A stretch of DNA of 64,000 nt, from the NCBI GenBank assembly GCA_949592205.1, contig CATIUR010000001.1:215394250-215458249 (forward strand), in the 5' to 3' direction. The DNA comes from Helichrysum umbraculigerum. Its lineage: Eukaryota; Streptophyta; Magnoliopsida; Asterales; Asteraceae. The notes below the pieces were generated by a model. That model was not told the origin of the DNA, did no database searches, and was given only the letters and a program-made list of their open reading frames with translations. Positions 46,101-55,957 of this stretch are shown here, in pieces (within the stretch, counting starts at the first letter, position 1; every line of letters starts with the position of its first letter). The translations under genes and the position numbers were made by a program.

Positions 46101-47572
46101 TGACCATTCACAACGATCTCATCAATCAAACTCTCGCCGCTCAACTCGAAGCACTCAAACCAGAAAACTTGATAAACGAGGCCTTGCGGGGCATGGACAA
46201 ACAATTTGAAACCAAACCTAACGGGGCCAAATACTTCTCGAATCGAATCTGGTTACCAAGTTTTGGGAACCTGCGAGACTTGGTGATGGATGAAGCTCAC
46301 AAGTCTAAATACTCTATACACCCCGGTGCCGACAAAATGTACCACGGCATCAGGGAACTGTACTGGTGGCCCAACATGAAATCTGACATTGCAACCTATG
46401 TTGGCAAGTGTCTTACTTGTTCCAAGGTTAAAGCTGAACACCAGAAACCTTCAGGTTTGCTACAACAACCCGAAATACCACAATGGAAATGGGAGCAGAT
46501 TACCATGGACTTCATTACTAAACTCCCGAAAACTTCTAGCGGTTGCGATACCATTTGGGTGATCGTCGACCGACTCACTAAATCTGCTCATTTCCTAGCC
46601 ATCAAAGAAACTGATAAGATGGAACGTTTGACACGGATCTACCTGAAAGAGATCGTGTCAAGACACGGCGTGCCCATCTCAATCATCTCCGACCGAGATG
46701 CTCGGTTTACTTCTCGCTTCTGGCAATCACTGCAAAAATCTCTTGGTACTCGTCTGGATATGAGTACGGCTTACCATCCTCAAACCGACGGCCAGAGCGA
46801 ACGAACCATACAAACACTGGAAGACATGCTACGAGCCTGCGTAGTTGACTTCGGTAAAAACTGGGAAAATCACTTACCGTTGTGCGAGTTCTCGTACAAC
46901 AACAGTTATCACACCAGCATAAAAGCCGCACCCTTCGAGGCACTGTACGGTCGTAAGTGCCGGTCGCCTATCTGTTGGACTGAGGTGGGGGATACACAAC
47001 TCACCGGTCCAGAAATCATACATGAAACAACTGAAAAGATCGTCGGCATACAAAACCGACTAAAAGCCGCGCGTGATCGTCAGAAAAGCTATGCTGACGT
47101 GAGACGCAAACACCTTGAGTTCCAAGTAGGGGACAAGGTACTTCTCAAAGTGGCACCGTGGAAAGGTGTTATTCGATTCGGAAAACGAGGCAAATTAAAT
47201 CCTAGATACATCGGACCATTCGAAATCCTTGAAAAGATTGGTCCAGTGGCATACCGCCTGCAACTTCCTGCTGAACTTAGCAGCGTTCACAGCACATTCC
47301 ACATTTCTAATCTGAAGAAATGTCTGTCTGACGAGACACTGATTATACCGCTCGACGAAATTCAAATCGATGATAAACTTCATTTTGTCGAGGAACCTAT
47401 GGAAATCATGGACCGTGAGGTCAAACAACTAAAACAGAGTCGTATTCCCATCGTAAAAGTTAGGTGGAATTCGCGGCGCGGTCCGGAATTCACTTGGGAA
47501 CGGGAAGACCAAATGCGACTGAAATACCCACATCTCTTCCCTGACAACGCACCAACCGTGCAATCGAGCTAA
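43160..47572 (+). CDS. Gag-pol polyprotein, 1,470 aa, intact
   Basis: One uninterrupted frame, starting at MPPKTRPYTDA. Order: gag (residues 1-260), two zinc-binding knuckle regions (about 275-330; the second is the CCHC CYGCNGTGHFKKDC), aspartic protease near 375 (DTGADKSF), reverse transcriptase (about 540-790; YRELNK near 613, FIDDILIYS near 708), RNase H (DASHQGLG near 857), integrase with HHCC region (about 1030-1080) and D,D,E residues (ITMDF near 1115, SDRDARF near 1177, Glu in SERTIQ near 1213), and a C-terminal chromodomain-like segment (VKVRWNSRRGPEFTWERED) that may guide insertion into chromatin. All main catalytic motifs are present and there is no frameshift between gag and pol, so Gag:Pol ratio must be set another way. 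Strongly like Asteraceae Ty3 polyproteins. Confidence 0.97.
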   Translation: MPPKTRPYTDAQITSLITQAVTEALARNTPPGSTRNSDAAETSAAKPCSYKDFQNCKPLSFKGTEGAIGLIRWFEKMESVFRISKCAEDDKVKFSTCTLDDGALSWWNSYTQSVGIDTAYLLPWENLKKMLTDEYCPAEQLYKLDEEFWNLKVQGTDIVGYTTRFQQLTVLRPTMAGTEPEKIKKYIRGLPEPVRGNVASSKQTTLHGAIRLAHELLAMNEDPEPPTPSSNSNKRKWSDNHNNHQNKKPETIKAYISSSDDKGAYKGTKPYCPKCQRHHHGSCPCSKCKRFGHLARDCRSNTTDINTSAPKTCYGCNGTGHFKKDCPKLNNNNNRNNNNARGRAFVLKSGEARQDPNVVTGTFLLNNLTASVLFDTGADKSFISDEFYPLLDTTPIALDSKYTIELANGKLIEADSVIPNCTLNLANELFSIDLIPVEIGSFDIIVGMDWLSKYRAEIVCFEKIVRIPLVTGGTLSIQGETGGTRINIISCMKTRKYLRKGYQAILAHVMEKKSVEKRLEDVPIVRDFPEVFPEDLPGLPPPRQVEFSIDLVPGAAPVARAPYRLAPSELQELSTQLQELLDKGFIRPSSSPWGAPVLFVKKKDGSFRMCIDYRELNKLTVKNRYPLPRIDDLFDQLQGSSFYSKIDLRSGYHQLRVRDEDIPKTAFRTRYGHYEFQVMPFGLTNAPAVFMDLMNRVCKPYLDKFVIVFIDDILIYSRTEQEHAQHLKTILELLKHEELYAKFSKCEFWMKTVQFLGHVVDNQGIHVDPSKIEAIKCWQAPTTPTEVRQFLGLAGYYRRFIENFSKIALPLTALTQKEKKFDWTDKQESAFQLLKQKLCSAPILSLPEGNDDFVVYCDASHQGLGCVLMQRDKVIAYASRQLKVHEKNYTTHDLELGAVVFALKIWRHYLYGTKCTIFTDHKSLQHIFDQKDLNMRQRRWVELLTDYDCEIRYHPGKANVVADALSRKERVKPLRVRALGMTIHNDLINQTLAAQLEALKPENLINEALRGMDKQFETKPNGAKYFSNRIWLPSFGNLRDLVMDEAHKSKYSIHPGADKMYHGIRELYWWPNMKSDIATYVGKCLTCSKVKAEHQKPSGLLQQPEIPQWKWEQITMDFITKLPKTSSGCDTIWVIVDRLTKSAHFLAIKETDKMERLTRIYLKEIVSRHGVPISIISDRDARFTSRFWQSLQKSLGTRLDMSTAYHPQTDGQSERTIQTLEDMLRACVVDFGKNWENHLPLCEFSYNNSYHTSIKAAPFEALYGRKCRSPICWTEVGDTQLTGPEIIHETTEKIVGIQNRLKAARDRQKSYADVRRKHLEFQVGDKVLLKVAPWKGVIRFGKRGKLNPRYIGPFEILEKIGPVAYRLQLPAELSSVHSTFHISNLKKCLSDETLIIPLDEIQIDDKLHFVEEPMEIMDREVKQLKQSRIPIVKVRWNSRRGPEFTWEREDQMRLKYPHLFPDNAPTVQSS

Positions 47573-47605
47573 TTTCGGGACGAAATTCTTTTAACAAGGG
47601 GAGAA
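47573..47605 (+). other. Polypurine tract and conserved 3' leader
   Basis: TTTCGGGACGAAATTC is followed by ACAAGGGGAGAA and then the LTR start TGTAACA. The same arrangement occurs at the LARD 3' end on the minus strand. Confidence 0.9.
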
Positions 47606-49916
47606 TGTAACAACCGCCAAATTTGGGCTAGTATTAGCGCCTAACTCTTTGTTAATACATGTAATTAGTTCTGTGTTAGACTAATTTATGTATCAGATTA
47701 TATGTTGGTTAATATATACAACTTTGCGATTTGATTAAATCGTACGCAACTGAAATAGAATGAAATTCTATTTGATTAATACGGACGTTGGTGAACAAGT
47801 GTTTATAAAATAAAATAACGCAACTATGACCGAAATGCTATTTTATAACAATTAGTAACTGCCTCGTATTACACAATTAAAACTTATACGATTTAATAAC
47901 AAAAGTAACTAAATATAATTTAAACTATTAAAGATTTAAGGAAATAATTTAAGTAAATTATTTAGCAAAATTTGTGATTTTATAAATGTAATTAAACGCA
48001 TAAAATAAATATTTAACGTTTAAACGACGGAGCAAACGAACACCGCACGGGGAGCGGAGACTGAAAGTTGGAGGTTAAACCCCCAACTTCCCTTCTCTTC
48101 CTCCTCATTTCTCTCCACTCACTCTCTCTCTTACTACTCCCTCCTCTCTTTCTCTTTCAAAGTTTCATCACCACAAATCCCACAAAACCGCAAAATACTA
48201 CCATCAAACGACGCCGGATCATACCCCATCTTTGGAAGAAAACGTTCACCATCACACGATCTATCATCCTATCTTTTCGGATTTTCAATCCGACACTTTG
48301 TAAGTTTCCGACAAATCCCGAAATCTCTAGTTTTTGATCATTTTTACTAGTTTATGGTTTTGGTAGGCTTAATATGTTCATATAAGGGCTGGGTAAAAGA
48401 TTTGGACCCAACGGAAACCGGGAAACTCGTTTTCGACAAAAATTCCGGCCATCAGACCGCTACGTCGCATTTGGCCAGGGGCCTCTGCGACGTCGCGGCC
48501 TACGTCGCACAAAAACCTCCACGTCGCACTAGCGACGCAGCCCCTTACGTCGCATTAAATTGCGGACGTCGCACATAGCGACGTAAACTTTAACGTCGCA
48601 AACCTCCACGTCGCATTAGCGACGCCAGCCCCTACGTCGCATTGATTTGCGAAGGTCGCATCATGCGACGTACATGCCTACGTCGCACCCGACGTCGCAC
48701 CCGACGTAGCACCCTACGTCGCACCCTACGTCGCACATGACAGAACCTTGAAAACTCGGATTTTACTAAGTGTCGATCTCACACAACTTCCAATACTTAT
48801 ACTATACGACTTAACAAACATCATAGAACATACTTTTCTATTACAATCACTCTAAATTGCGTTATTAACGATAAAACTTTAATTATAACAAACCACCAAC
48901 GGGCCGTATATACTTTGACACGAACGTGAACGAACCAACATTTAACACAACGGGGTATGAACAACTAGCCTAGATGGTCTTGCGAGACATCTACTTACTT
49001 AACCTTATGTGTTTAGGCACTAGAAGGTTACGGGTTCGGAGAACCTACTTGCTTTACTACTACTTGCTAATTACTACTGCTCGACTCAGGTGAGTCTTAC
49101 AGCCCCACTTTTACTGTTTTATACTTTGGGGTGAGATACTTAGCAACTGTTTTACGCATGAACACAATGTACTGAACTGAAAACATTACTGATTACAAAC
49201 AAACGCATGAGTTACTTTTATCCACTGAAAGCCTCCTTATCGTAAGTTGTTAGTTATGGTCTTAAGCGCGAGTACTAGTAAATGGATCCATTTGGGACTG
49301 ACAATCCCTGTCTGGGGTGGTAGCGCCACCACGTACTGATTTACACGTAGAAACAGACATATTAGTATTTGTTACATATGAGTGTGCGGATAGCACTCAC
49401 GGGGGTACGTGATTTATTTCACACTACACGGTTAAGCTTCAACTTATGAGCTCATGGCACTGTACTGATATACTGATTAACTTACTTTGCTTGATAGCAA
49501 TACGGGTACATACTTGTGGTTCATAACATTTACTTATTACTAAACCTGTGAGATTCACCAACCTTTTTGGTTGACACTTTCTAGCTTTGTATCTCAGGTA
49601 CACTTACGGAGTAGGTTCACTCCAGGATTGCTAGCTAGAGTCGCATGATTTACAAACTGCATTTAACGAAGATTCTTTGGCATTATCTTTTGTAACTATG
49701 ATTATGTAATAGAATCTTCCGCTATACGCGCGGACTCTAGGAAACTACATTGTTGTGTACGAAAACCTACGGTTTTCAAACGATTCAAATTATGAAATGT
49801 AACTATTTTACAAACGTCTCATTTAGAGGTCGTTTGCTATATATCTTGTGCTTTGTATATTGATTAGTAACACCCAAAGTATGCTTCCGCAAACCGTTAA
49901 ATTTGGGGGTGTTACA
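47606..49916 (+). repeat. 3' LTR (2,311 bp)
   Basis: Same length as the 5' LTR with one difference noticed. The CG-rich inverted-repeat array is at 48458-48736. Confidence 0.97.
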
Positions 49917-50228
49917 TGATGCATCTTAACAATAAAAATATTTTTCAAATAATGTGAAGTTTTATGATGCATCGCGATGCATCTTAGTTAATATGCATCA
50001 TACTGCATCTTAACAATTAATTAAATAAATATTCATGACTTAAAAATGAAATTCATTCGTTAAAATATTCTTTATAGCATCGATTTTGATTACTATTTAC
50101 CGATAAAAATAATTTTTTGTTGATGTTTTGATTGATAATTGTAATATGCTTCCTGATGCGTACTAACGCTTCCCCCTTCCCCCCAAAAAGACACTTACCT
50201 CTTGATCACTACCCTATATATATATATA

Positions 50229-50605
50229 TAGTGGGAGGTTCAAATGAGAACCACTTTAAAGTTAAGAATTGTGAGAACCACAACGAATACGTGTTTGTTC
50301 ACATGTGATTAACTTCGATCATATGTGAACATTGATGTACGTTTAATTGAAAAAGAAAAAAGTAAAAAAAAATCATAAATTTACGTCTTAAAACACATTT
50401 TAACCGATTTGTTCACATTATCGTTCTCATGTGAACATGTATTTGTTTTTTGCGTTTTTCGATATGATTTTAAGATTTTTTTATACTTTTCTCTTTTTCA
50501 ATTAAACGTACATCAATGTTCACATATTATTGAAGTTAATCACATGTGAACAAACACGTATTCGTTGTGGTTCTCACAGTTATCAACTTTAAAGTGGTTC
50601 TCATA
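50229..50605. mobile_element. Foldback MITE with arms of about 120 bp
   Basis: Left ATGAGAACCACTTTAAAGTT and AACGAATACGTGTTTGTTCA; right, in reverse, the same text with few changes. The arms continue through GTTCACATGTGATTAACTTC. Ends are blurred by a TATATA flank; no clean duplication. Confidence 0.8.
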
Positions 50606-51061
50606 TGCAGAGCTGAATCGATCTATGTATGTATACTAACTATATTACGGTGTATGTAATTCATATTGTAATTAAGTGTAATCTAATTTAATACTGTATA
50701 AAGTATTTACATTTCATTTCTTTTTTCAATCAAAGCTTTTATAGATTGAAGATAAGAAATTACCAATGTGTCCTTCAATTCCCATTGACTATTTTACTGA
50801 TACCCTTTATGATTTGTTGGTAAATTTACATATATATATTTGTTGGTATATATATATATATATTCTCTTGCACGGAACTTTTTTCCTCACTTTGCATTGG
50901 TTAATAACTTAATATACATTCATCAGTAAAATGTGCATGCATCAACATGAAAGACGATAGAACAACTAATTAAAGCTACTCCACAAGTTCTACAAAATAA
51001 AATACACAAAATGACAAAATGATGTGGCAAATTTAAGGAGTAATTTACTAATTTATATTCA
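50606..51061. other. Intergenic, nothing recognised
   Basis: AT-rich with a (TA) run at 50847-50862. No gene or ends seen. Confidence 0.5.
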
Positions 51062-51074
51062 TCCTATATATTGA

Positions 51075-52035
51075 GGGAGCTGATAAATTCACGAGGACTT
51101 TTGATGTTTATACATACATTTTCATATGAATTGACTATCATACCCTTATAATATTTGTGTTTATTGTTTTAACTTTAAATTTAAATATATAACATTGAAA
51201 GTTAAACCCACCTAATCTGACCCTCTCTCCTCTATACCCATCCTTCACAAATTTCAAAAACCCATTTATTCTGCTCCGACTCCGAGCTCCGGTAGTCTCC
51301 CTTCCGCCGGTACCGGAGCACCTGATGTCTCTCCTTAAGCGTCGCCTCACCTCGGCTTTGGTGGTTTCCATTTACACCCAATGATTGTAGTTTTTATTTT
51401 GCGTACAACCCTCGTACCTCTAAAAAAATTACTTCTCTGATTTTGATTTGAAGAACTTTTTGACCTTAGTAAGTGGAGGTGGGGAAACTACAAATACATG
51501 TGCATCTTTTTTAAGTCGGGTATATTTAGCATCATGATTTGCTTATTTTTTGTGGTTTTTAACAAATTTTGAGTGTAAGTGACTCAATTGAAATGAGAAA
51601 CAAATTAACATATAATGAGATCATCAGATAACTATGGACCTCATTTAACTTATGTTCTTGATGGGGTTTTTCAATATATAAAATTTTAACTGTAGTTAAA
51701 GAGAAATTAGTACAAATCTATCCATGAGTAAAGGAACAAAACCATTTAGAATGGGACAAAAAAGAATTCTTATAGCTGATAATTGATAAAGTAATGGGTT
51801 TTTGGTAAAGAAGAGATTAAGCAATTGAGCCTCTTCAAGAACAAATATTTGTCATTGATCGTCGACATAATTTGGGTTTTAGGGAGAAAGTATAGGTGTG
51901 TGAGAGAGAAATTGGATCTCTGTGTTTAGTTGTGTGATATAAAAGCAAAGGTCAAAGCAGCTGGTAAAAAATGCAAGGGTATAATAGTCAACTGACGTAG
52001 AATTATAAAAACCACCCGTAGATTTATCAGCTCCC
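51075..52035. mobile_element. MULE, non-autonomous, possibly a Pack-MULE
   Basis: 961 bp with a perfect 9-bp duplication, ATATATTGA, at 51066-51074 and 52036-52044. Ends GGGAGCTGATAAATTCACGA and, in reverse, GGGAGCTGATAAATCTACGG, with TTGACTATCATACCCTT further in. A GC-richer part at 51215-51370 looks like a gene 5' end and could be captured sequence; the frame there (51138-51371, minus) is Arg/Gly-rich and not recognised. Confidence 0.9.
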
Positions 52036-53048
52036 ATATATTGATGGAGCTCGGTCAACCGCTTTTTTAATCTGGACCGTCTAAATGCATCCAACTTTTG
52101 ATCTGAACCGTTTAAAGTCCTTAAAGCAGTTTCAACCCCCTAACTTCCCAAAACCGTTCATAGCCTTTCACCACGGTGTTTTCCAAATCGCTGCTATTCC
52201 GTGAAACCCTTCGGTAACCGCACCATTACTATTTTCCACATTCCACATTAGACATCTGGTGTTGCTTTTCTCTCCATACATATTAATCAATTGGTGTTGA
52301 TGTAGCTGTCGGTACACGAACTGGGAACTAATACAAGTTTTGAAGTTTGTAAATGTTAGATTGAATGCATGTTATACGTTTTCCTATCATCGCTGAGAGC
52401 AATTTGTAAAGATACATCTATTTTAAGCCAGTCGTATATGTTAAATTGAGGTATTTTTTGACCTAATTTCCGTTGTTGTCTAATTGGGGGTGGGATCTGA
52501 CATGAACTATTTTGGGATTGCTATATTATTTTACTGAAATCATATCTTCTCTTTCTAGAGTTGAATGTGAATAATAGCCGTTTTATATTATGTTTCTTAC
52601 TTGTGGTTTCTTTTGTGTTGATAAGAACACATGGATACAGAGATGATTTTTGTTGATTTTACTCAAAAATAAATCATATTCATACTCTATAATTCAACAA
52701 CATTTGTGTTCTTTCAAATATGCAATTCACCTAGAGTAACACATGGGCTGTCTTGGGCAGGAGATTGGCACTTTATACTTGGTATATCACAAAGTAATCA
52801 GATTTAAATATTCTTTTGATTGCTAAACATTGTGCTTATTATACCTCATGACTTATACCTTAATATATATAAGTTATCTGCGAGTTAAACTAAACATAAC
52901 CTTCTGCTTAACATTATGAGGCATAAAAAGCTAGCTCTTTAACAAAGATCATATCATGATGGTATTAGACTGGCAGTGAGATGTGAGAGGCATACAACAT
53001 TACAACTACCATTCTTTTGTTTATTTAGAACTACCTGTCATACTACTT

Positions 53049-53252
53049 TTGCAAAATGTGTTGTTCCGGACACGCAAACCGGTCCACGCCAAGCCGTACC
53101 AGGCCCAACGCGTGGGAGGTAAATTGGACTCACCAAGTGGCCAAGGCCATGCAGGGGTGTTACTCCTATGGATTGAACACCCGACCCTCCCTTTTGCAAC
53201 TGGGGCCCACGATTGTGCAACATCCTCAACCACTTGGGTACACACCCAGGGG
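53049..53252 (-). mobile_element. tRNA-derived SINE
   Basis: 204 bp between perfect 18-bp copies of CTACCTGTCATACTACTT (53031-53048, 53253-53270). On the minus strand an A-box-like ACCCAAGTGGTTGAGG and a B-box GTTCAATCC are present. Different family from the SINE at 25718. Confidence 0.92.
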
Positions 53253-54083
53253 CTACCTGTCATACTACTTATAGGTGTATGTAATGTCATCTCCATATAC
53301 CATATTAACGTAATTACGAAACATCCATTATTGAGATCATTTCTTCTGTACTTCTTTTACTTGAACGATAAACTGCTATTTTTACTCCAACGTGCCCAAT
53401 GTCACGAAGCTCTAAATCGACAATCCTATTTTGTAGGTTCTTTCACCCAATACACCCGAATTGTGAGAATTTGTCTGCATCTTAAGTTGATAAGCTTTCA
53501 AAGTTTATGACTAAAATTTGTCCTAATATTTAGTGTTAAAAAAATTTAAAAACGTAGAGTTATTGATGTGAGTTTCTGATGTGTGTGGCTACAATGTCTC
53601 AAGCGTTGATTCCTAGAACCAATCTGAATTTTGGCCAGCTATCATGTAAAGGCACTACCTTTCTTATTTATTTTTCATATTACTATGATAATAAATATAC
53701 ATCGACAGTAATTGTGATATTCTGATTAAGGTTGTTTTATAAAAGGGATAAGCTAAGCAAAGGAAGAGAAGGCATATGCTAGGCAAAGGAGGAGAAGGAT
53801 TTAGCAGCTTGGCGTGTATATAATTTTGTGACAGGCAGCATTACGCTTCTTCAAGAGCTCTCTAAGCATGGTATAGTAGGTTCTTATTACAAACTAATGT
53901 GTCTCCATATTTGTCTAAAAATGACGTGAGGAGTATAACTTGAAAGCATTTGCTTTATACCTATACGTTAGCTAGAGGTAGCAGTATGTGCAGTAACATG
54001 ACAAAATTGGTTTTGGATGGAACGGGACCGAGTCTAAACACGACAGGGTCTGAATGCGTCATTATCATACTTACATACATGCT

Positions 54084-54118
54084 TGTGTGTGTGTGCGCGC
54101 ACACGCGCGTGTGTGTAT
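54084..54118. repeat. Alternating purine-pyrimidine tract (Z-DNA-prone)
   Basis: GT repeats, then GCGCGCACACGCGCGTGTGT: 35 bases of strict alternation. Confidence 0.9.
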
Positions 54119-55017
54119 TTATATTTATGTTGGAGGGGTCGACGTGGGTTGGTCGGATCGGGTGGCTTGAGTAATATATACATGTATATTTTGAATACCA
54201 ACTTAGGATGCTGGATATCAAACATTATAAAGGCCCTCAGACCGTCAAATCCATCCATTGTCCATTTCTTAAGTAATTGGGTCAGAAGAGTTACTGATTT
54301 TCAATCTCGGATAGTTGGGCTTTCAGTAGGCCGTTCGAAGTTTTTAGTTTGCAATAATAGTTATATATGGAATCTATCTTCTCCCGTTGGATTTTTTTAA
54401 GAGCATGAAAGCTTCTCAAGGGCCGCGTGTAGATGGGTCAATGCAGGTGTTTCAATGGCTTTATTGAATTATTGCTTATTTCCTTTTTAATTACATATAG
54501 ATAAGAGTTGTTTTGGTCAGGTGCCTATGCTCAACTCTTCTATTCTTGCTCCTGCAAAAAGGCGCACACAGCCTCTTCTATCTGTTATACTTATCTTTTT
54601 TGGTCATGATATTATTTATAGTGCTTGCATTCCCAAGAAGAGCGGTCTAATTGTATAGCTTCATTTTAGCAGGGATATACGAACCATATATGTTCACTGT
54701 AGTGCAAGCATCATGGACGATGAAGCTGTGTGGTAGACTGGTAGTCAGTGACTTCACATAAAAGCCTAGAAGGTTAATCTTGAAGCGTTGGACAAGATAT
54801 ATACACCCAACAACTAAATTATTTTTAACATTAAACTTGCGTTATATATTGTAATAAAAAAGTAGATAACTAATCTTAAATTCATTTTTTCATTAATTGA
54901 ATTATATACGTTACTTTATGGTCTATTTTTTTTTACCACTCTGATTATAAACTCCAACCTCGACCTCTCATGTAAAAATGAAGTGTTCCCGGGGCACCGC
55001 CCGGGTATTACACTAGT

Positions 55018-55065
55018 TATCATTGATAAAGTTAAGAAATTACGACTTTGGGTAGTTATCTTAAA

Positions 55066-55122
<57 letters not shown>

Positions 55123-55957
55123 ATCTATATGAAACTAGCTGGCCAGAAATCCTAATCATAATATTTCTATAATTGTTATAAACAAATCGTCATATTAAAA
55201 TTAAATTAAATTATTATTACTTTGATTGTGTATGAATTAAATTAGTGTTCCAGTCTATTAGTGGTTACTTTTAACATAGCTTTTGATGTCATCGATTGAA
55301 AAGTTTCAATTTAGTCAATTAAGTCTCTTCATTTTACTTAATTTATCATAAGTATAACTTTCAATTTTATAACAATGTGTAATTACGGAGTTACAATTTG
55401 AATGAAGTATCCTTTAATTTGTGGACCAATATCTATATTCTTGAGTTATTTGAATTGTAATTGAATACAATCATTATTTTATTTACTTACGGTTTTTAAT
55501 ATATTGCCTCCTACACTTAAATAAATCAAAAAATTATAACAATAAATGAAACATACTTTTACACTTCATTATCTACGGATTTGCAACCTCAATGGGTATT
55601 AGTCTTTAGAAATATGGGTATGGCTCAATTTTGGTTGTTACTCTTAACATGTTTTCATTTTAGGCTCAAACCTAATTTCTGTGTTAAATGAAATTCTTTT
55701 AGCCGTTACAAAAGTAAATTTGTATCTAAAAAGGAAATTAATTGTATAAATTGCATAATTTGAGTGATCATAATAAACAAAAAACAATTAATTATAAGTA
55801 TAATAAATATGACTAATATCATATATCATGTTAATATCAGATGATCTGTGTGTATACACGGGTTTAAATGTTAGTTTTTTCTAATATAGTAAAGATGATC
55901 TTATACTGATTGGTAAATGAAATAGTAATTTGGTAGCCTTTCTTCTCTATATATATC
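55018..55957. other. Intergenic; ATT microsatellite and a Helitron-end relic
   Basis: 55066-55121 is about 18 ATT units. GTGTGTATACACGGGTTTAA at 55848-55867 resembles the hairpin at 7724 but its CTAG is changed to TTAG. No gene. Confidence 0.7.

Larger units (their letters stand above)
39756..49916 (+). mobile_element. Complete Ty3/gypsy chromovirus-like retrotransposon (Tekay-like)
   Basis: 10,161 bp: LTRs of 2,311 bp each (39756-42066 and 47606-49916), 5-bp duplication TGATG at 39751-39755 and 49917-49921, Met-tRNA primer site, leader ORF, single gag-pol ORF and polypurine tract. I noticed one LTR difference (40468 region C versus 48318 region A, in CTCTCG/CTCTAG), implying a very recent insertion. 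The chromodomain-like C-terminus points to a chromovirus; the Tekay assignment is a judgement. Confidence 0.97.
39497..50214. mobile_element. MITE split by the Ty3 element
   Basis: The halves 39497-39755 and 49922-50214 have matching inverted ends: GTGGCATGATCCAGAGGGAA and, in reverse, GGGTAGTGATCAAGAGGTAA; both continue to AAGGGGGAAGCGTTAGTACG. Once rejoined the MITE is about 550 bp, flanked by TA repeats. The interior holds GATGCATCGCGATGCATC and ACTGCATCTTAA, linking it to the MULE-related group. Confidence 0.85.
51062..55016 (+). mobile_element. Non-autonomous Helitron carrying a MULE and a SINE
   Basis: The 3' end is strong: CCCGGGGCACCGCCCGGG followed by TATTACACTAG and a T, with a stem of five or six pairs. 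The 5' end is placed at TCCTATATATTGATGGAGC (after removal of the nested MULE) following an A; less certain. No Rep/helicase ORF, so it would need a partner element. Sequence between 52045 and 53030 and 53271 to 54990 shows no recognisable gene. Confidence 0.55.

Noticed and set aside
43582..47428. Minus-strand ORFs inside gag-pol
   Set aside because: Shadows of the 1,470-codon frame.
53049..53252. tRNA gene (A and B boxes)
   Set aside because: 18-bp target duplication and no cloverleaf, so a SINE.
52983..53510. 175-codon ORF as a gene
   Set aside because: Most of it is the SINE and its flanks; no conserved domain.
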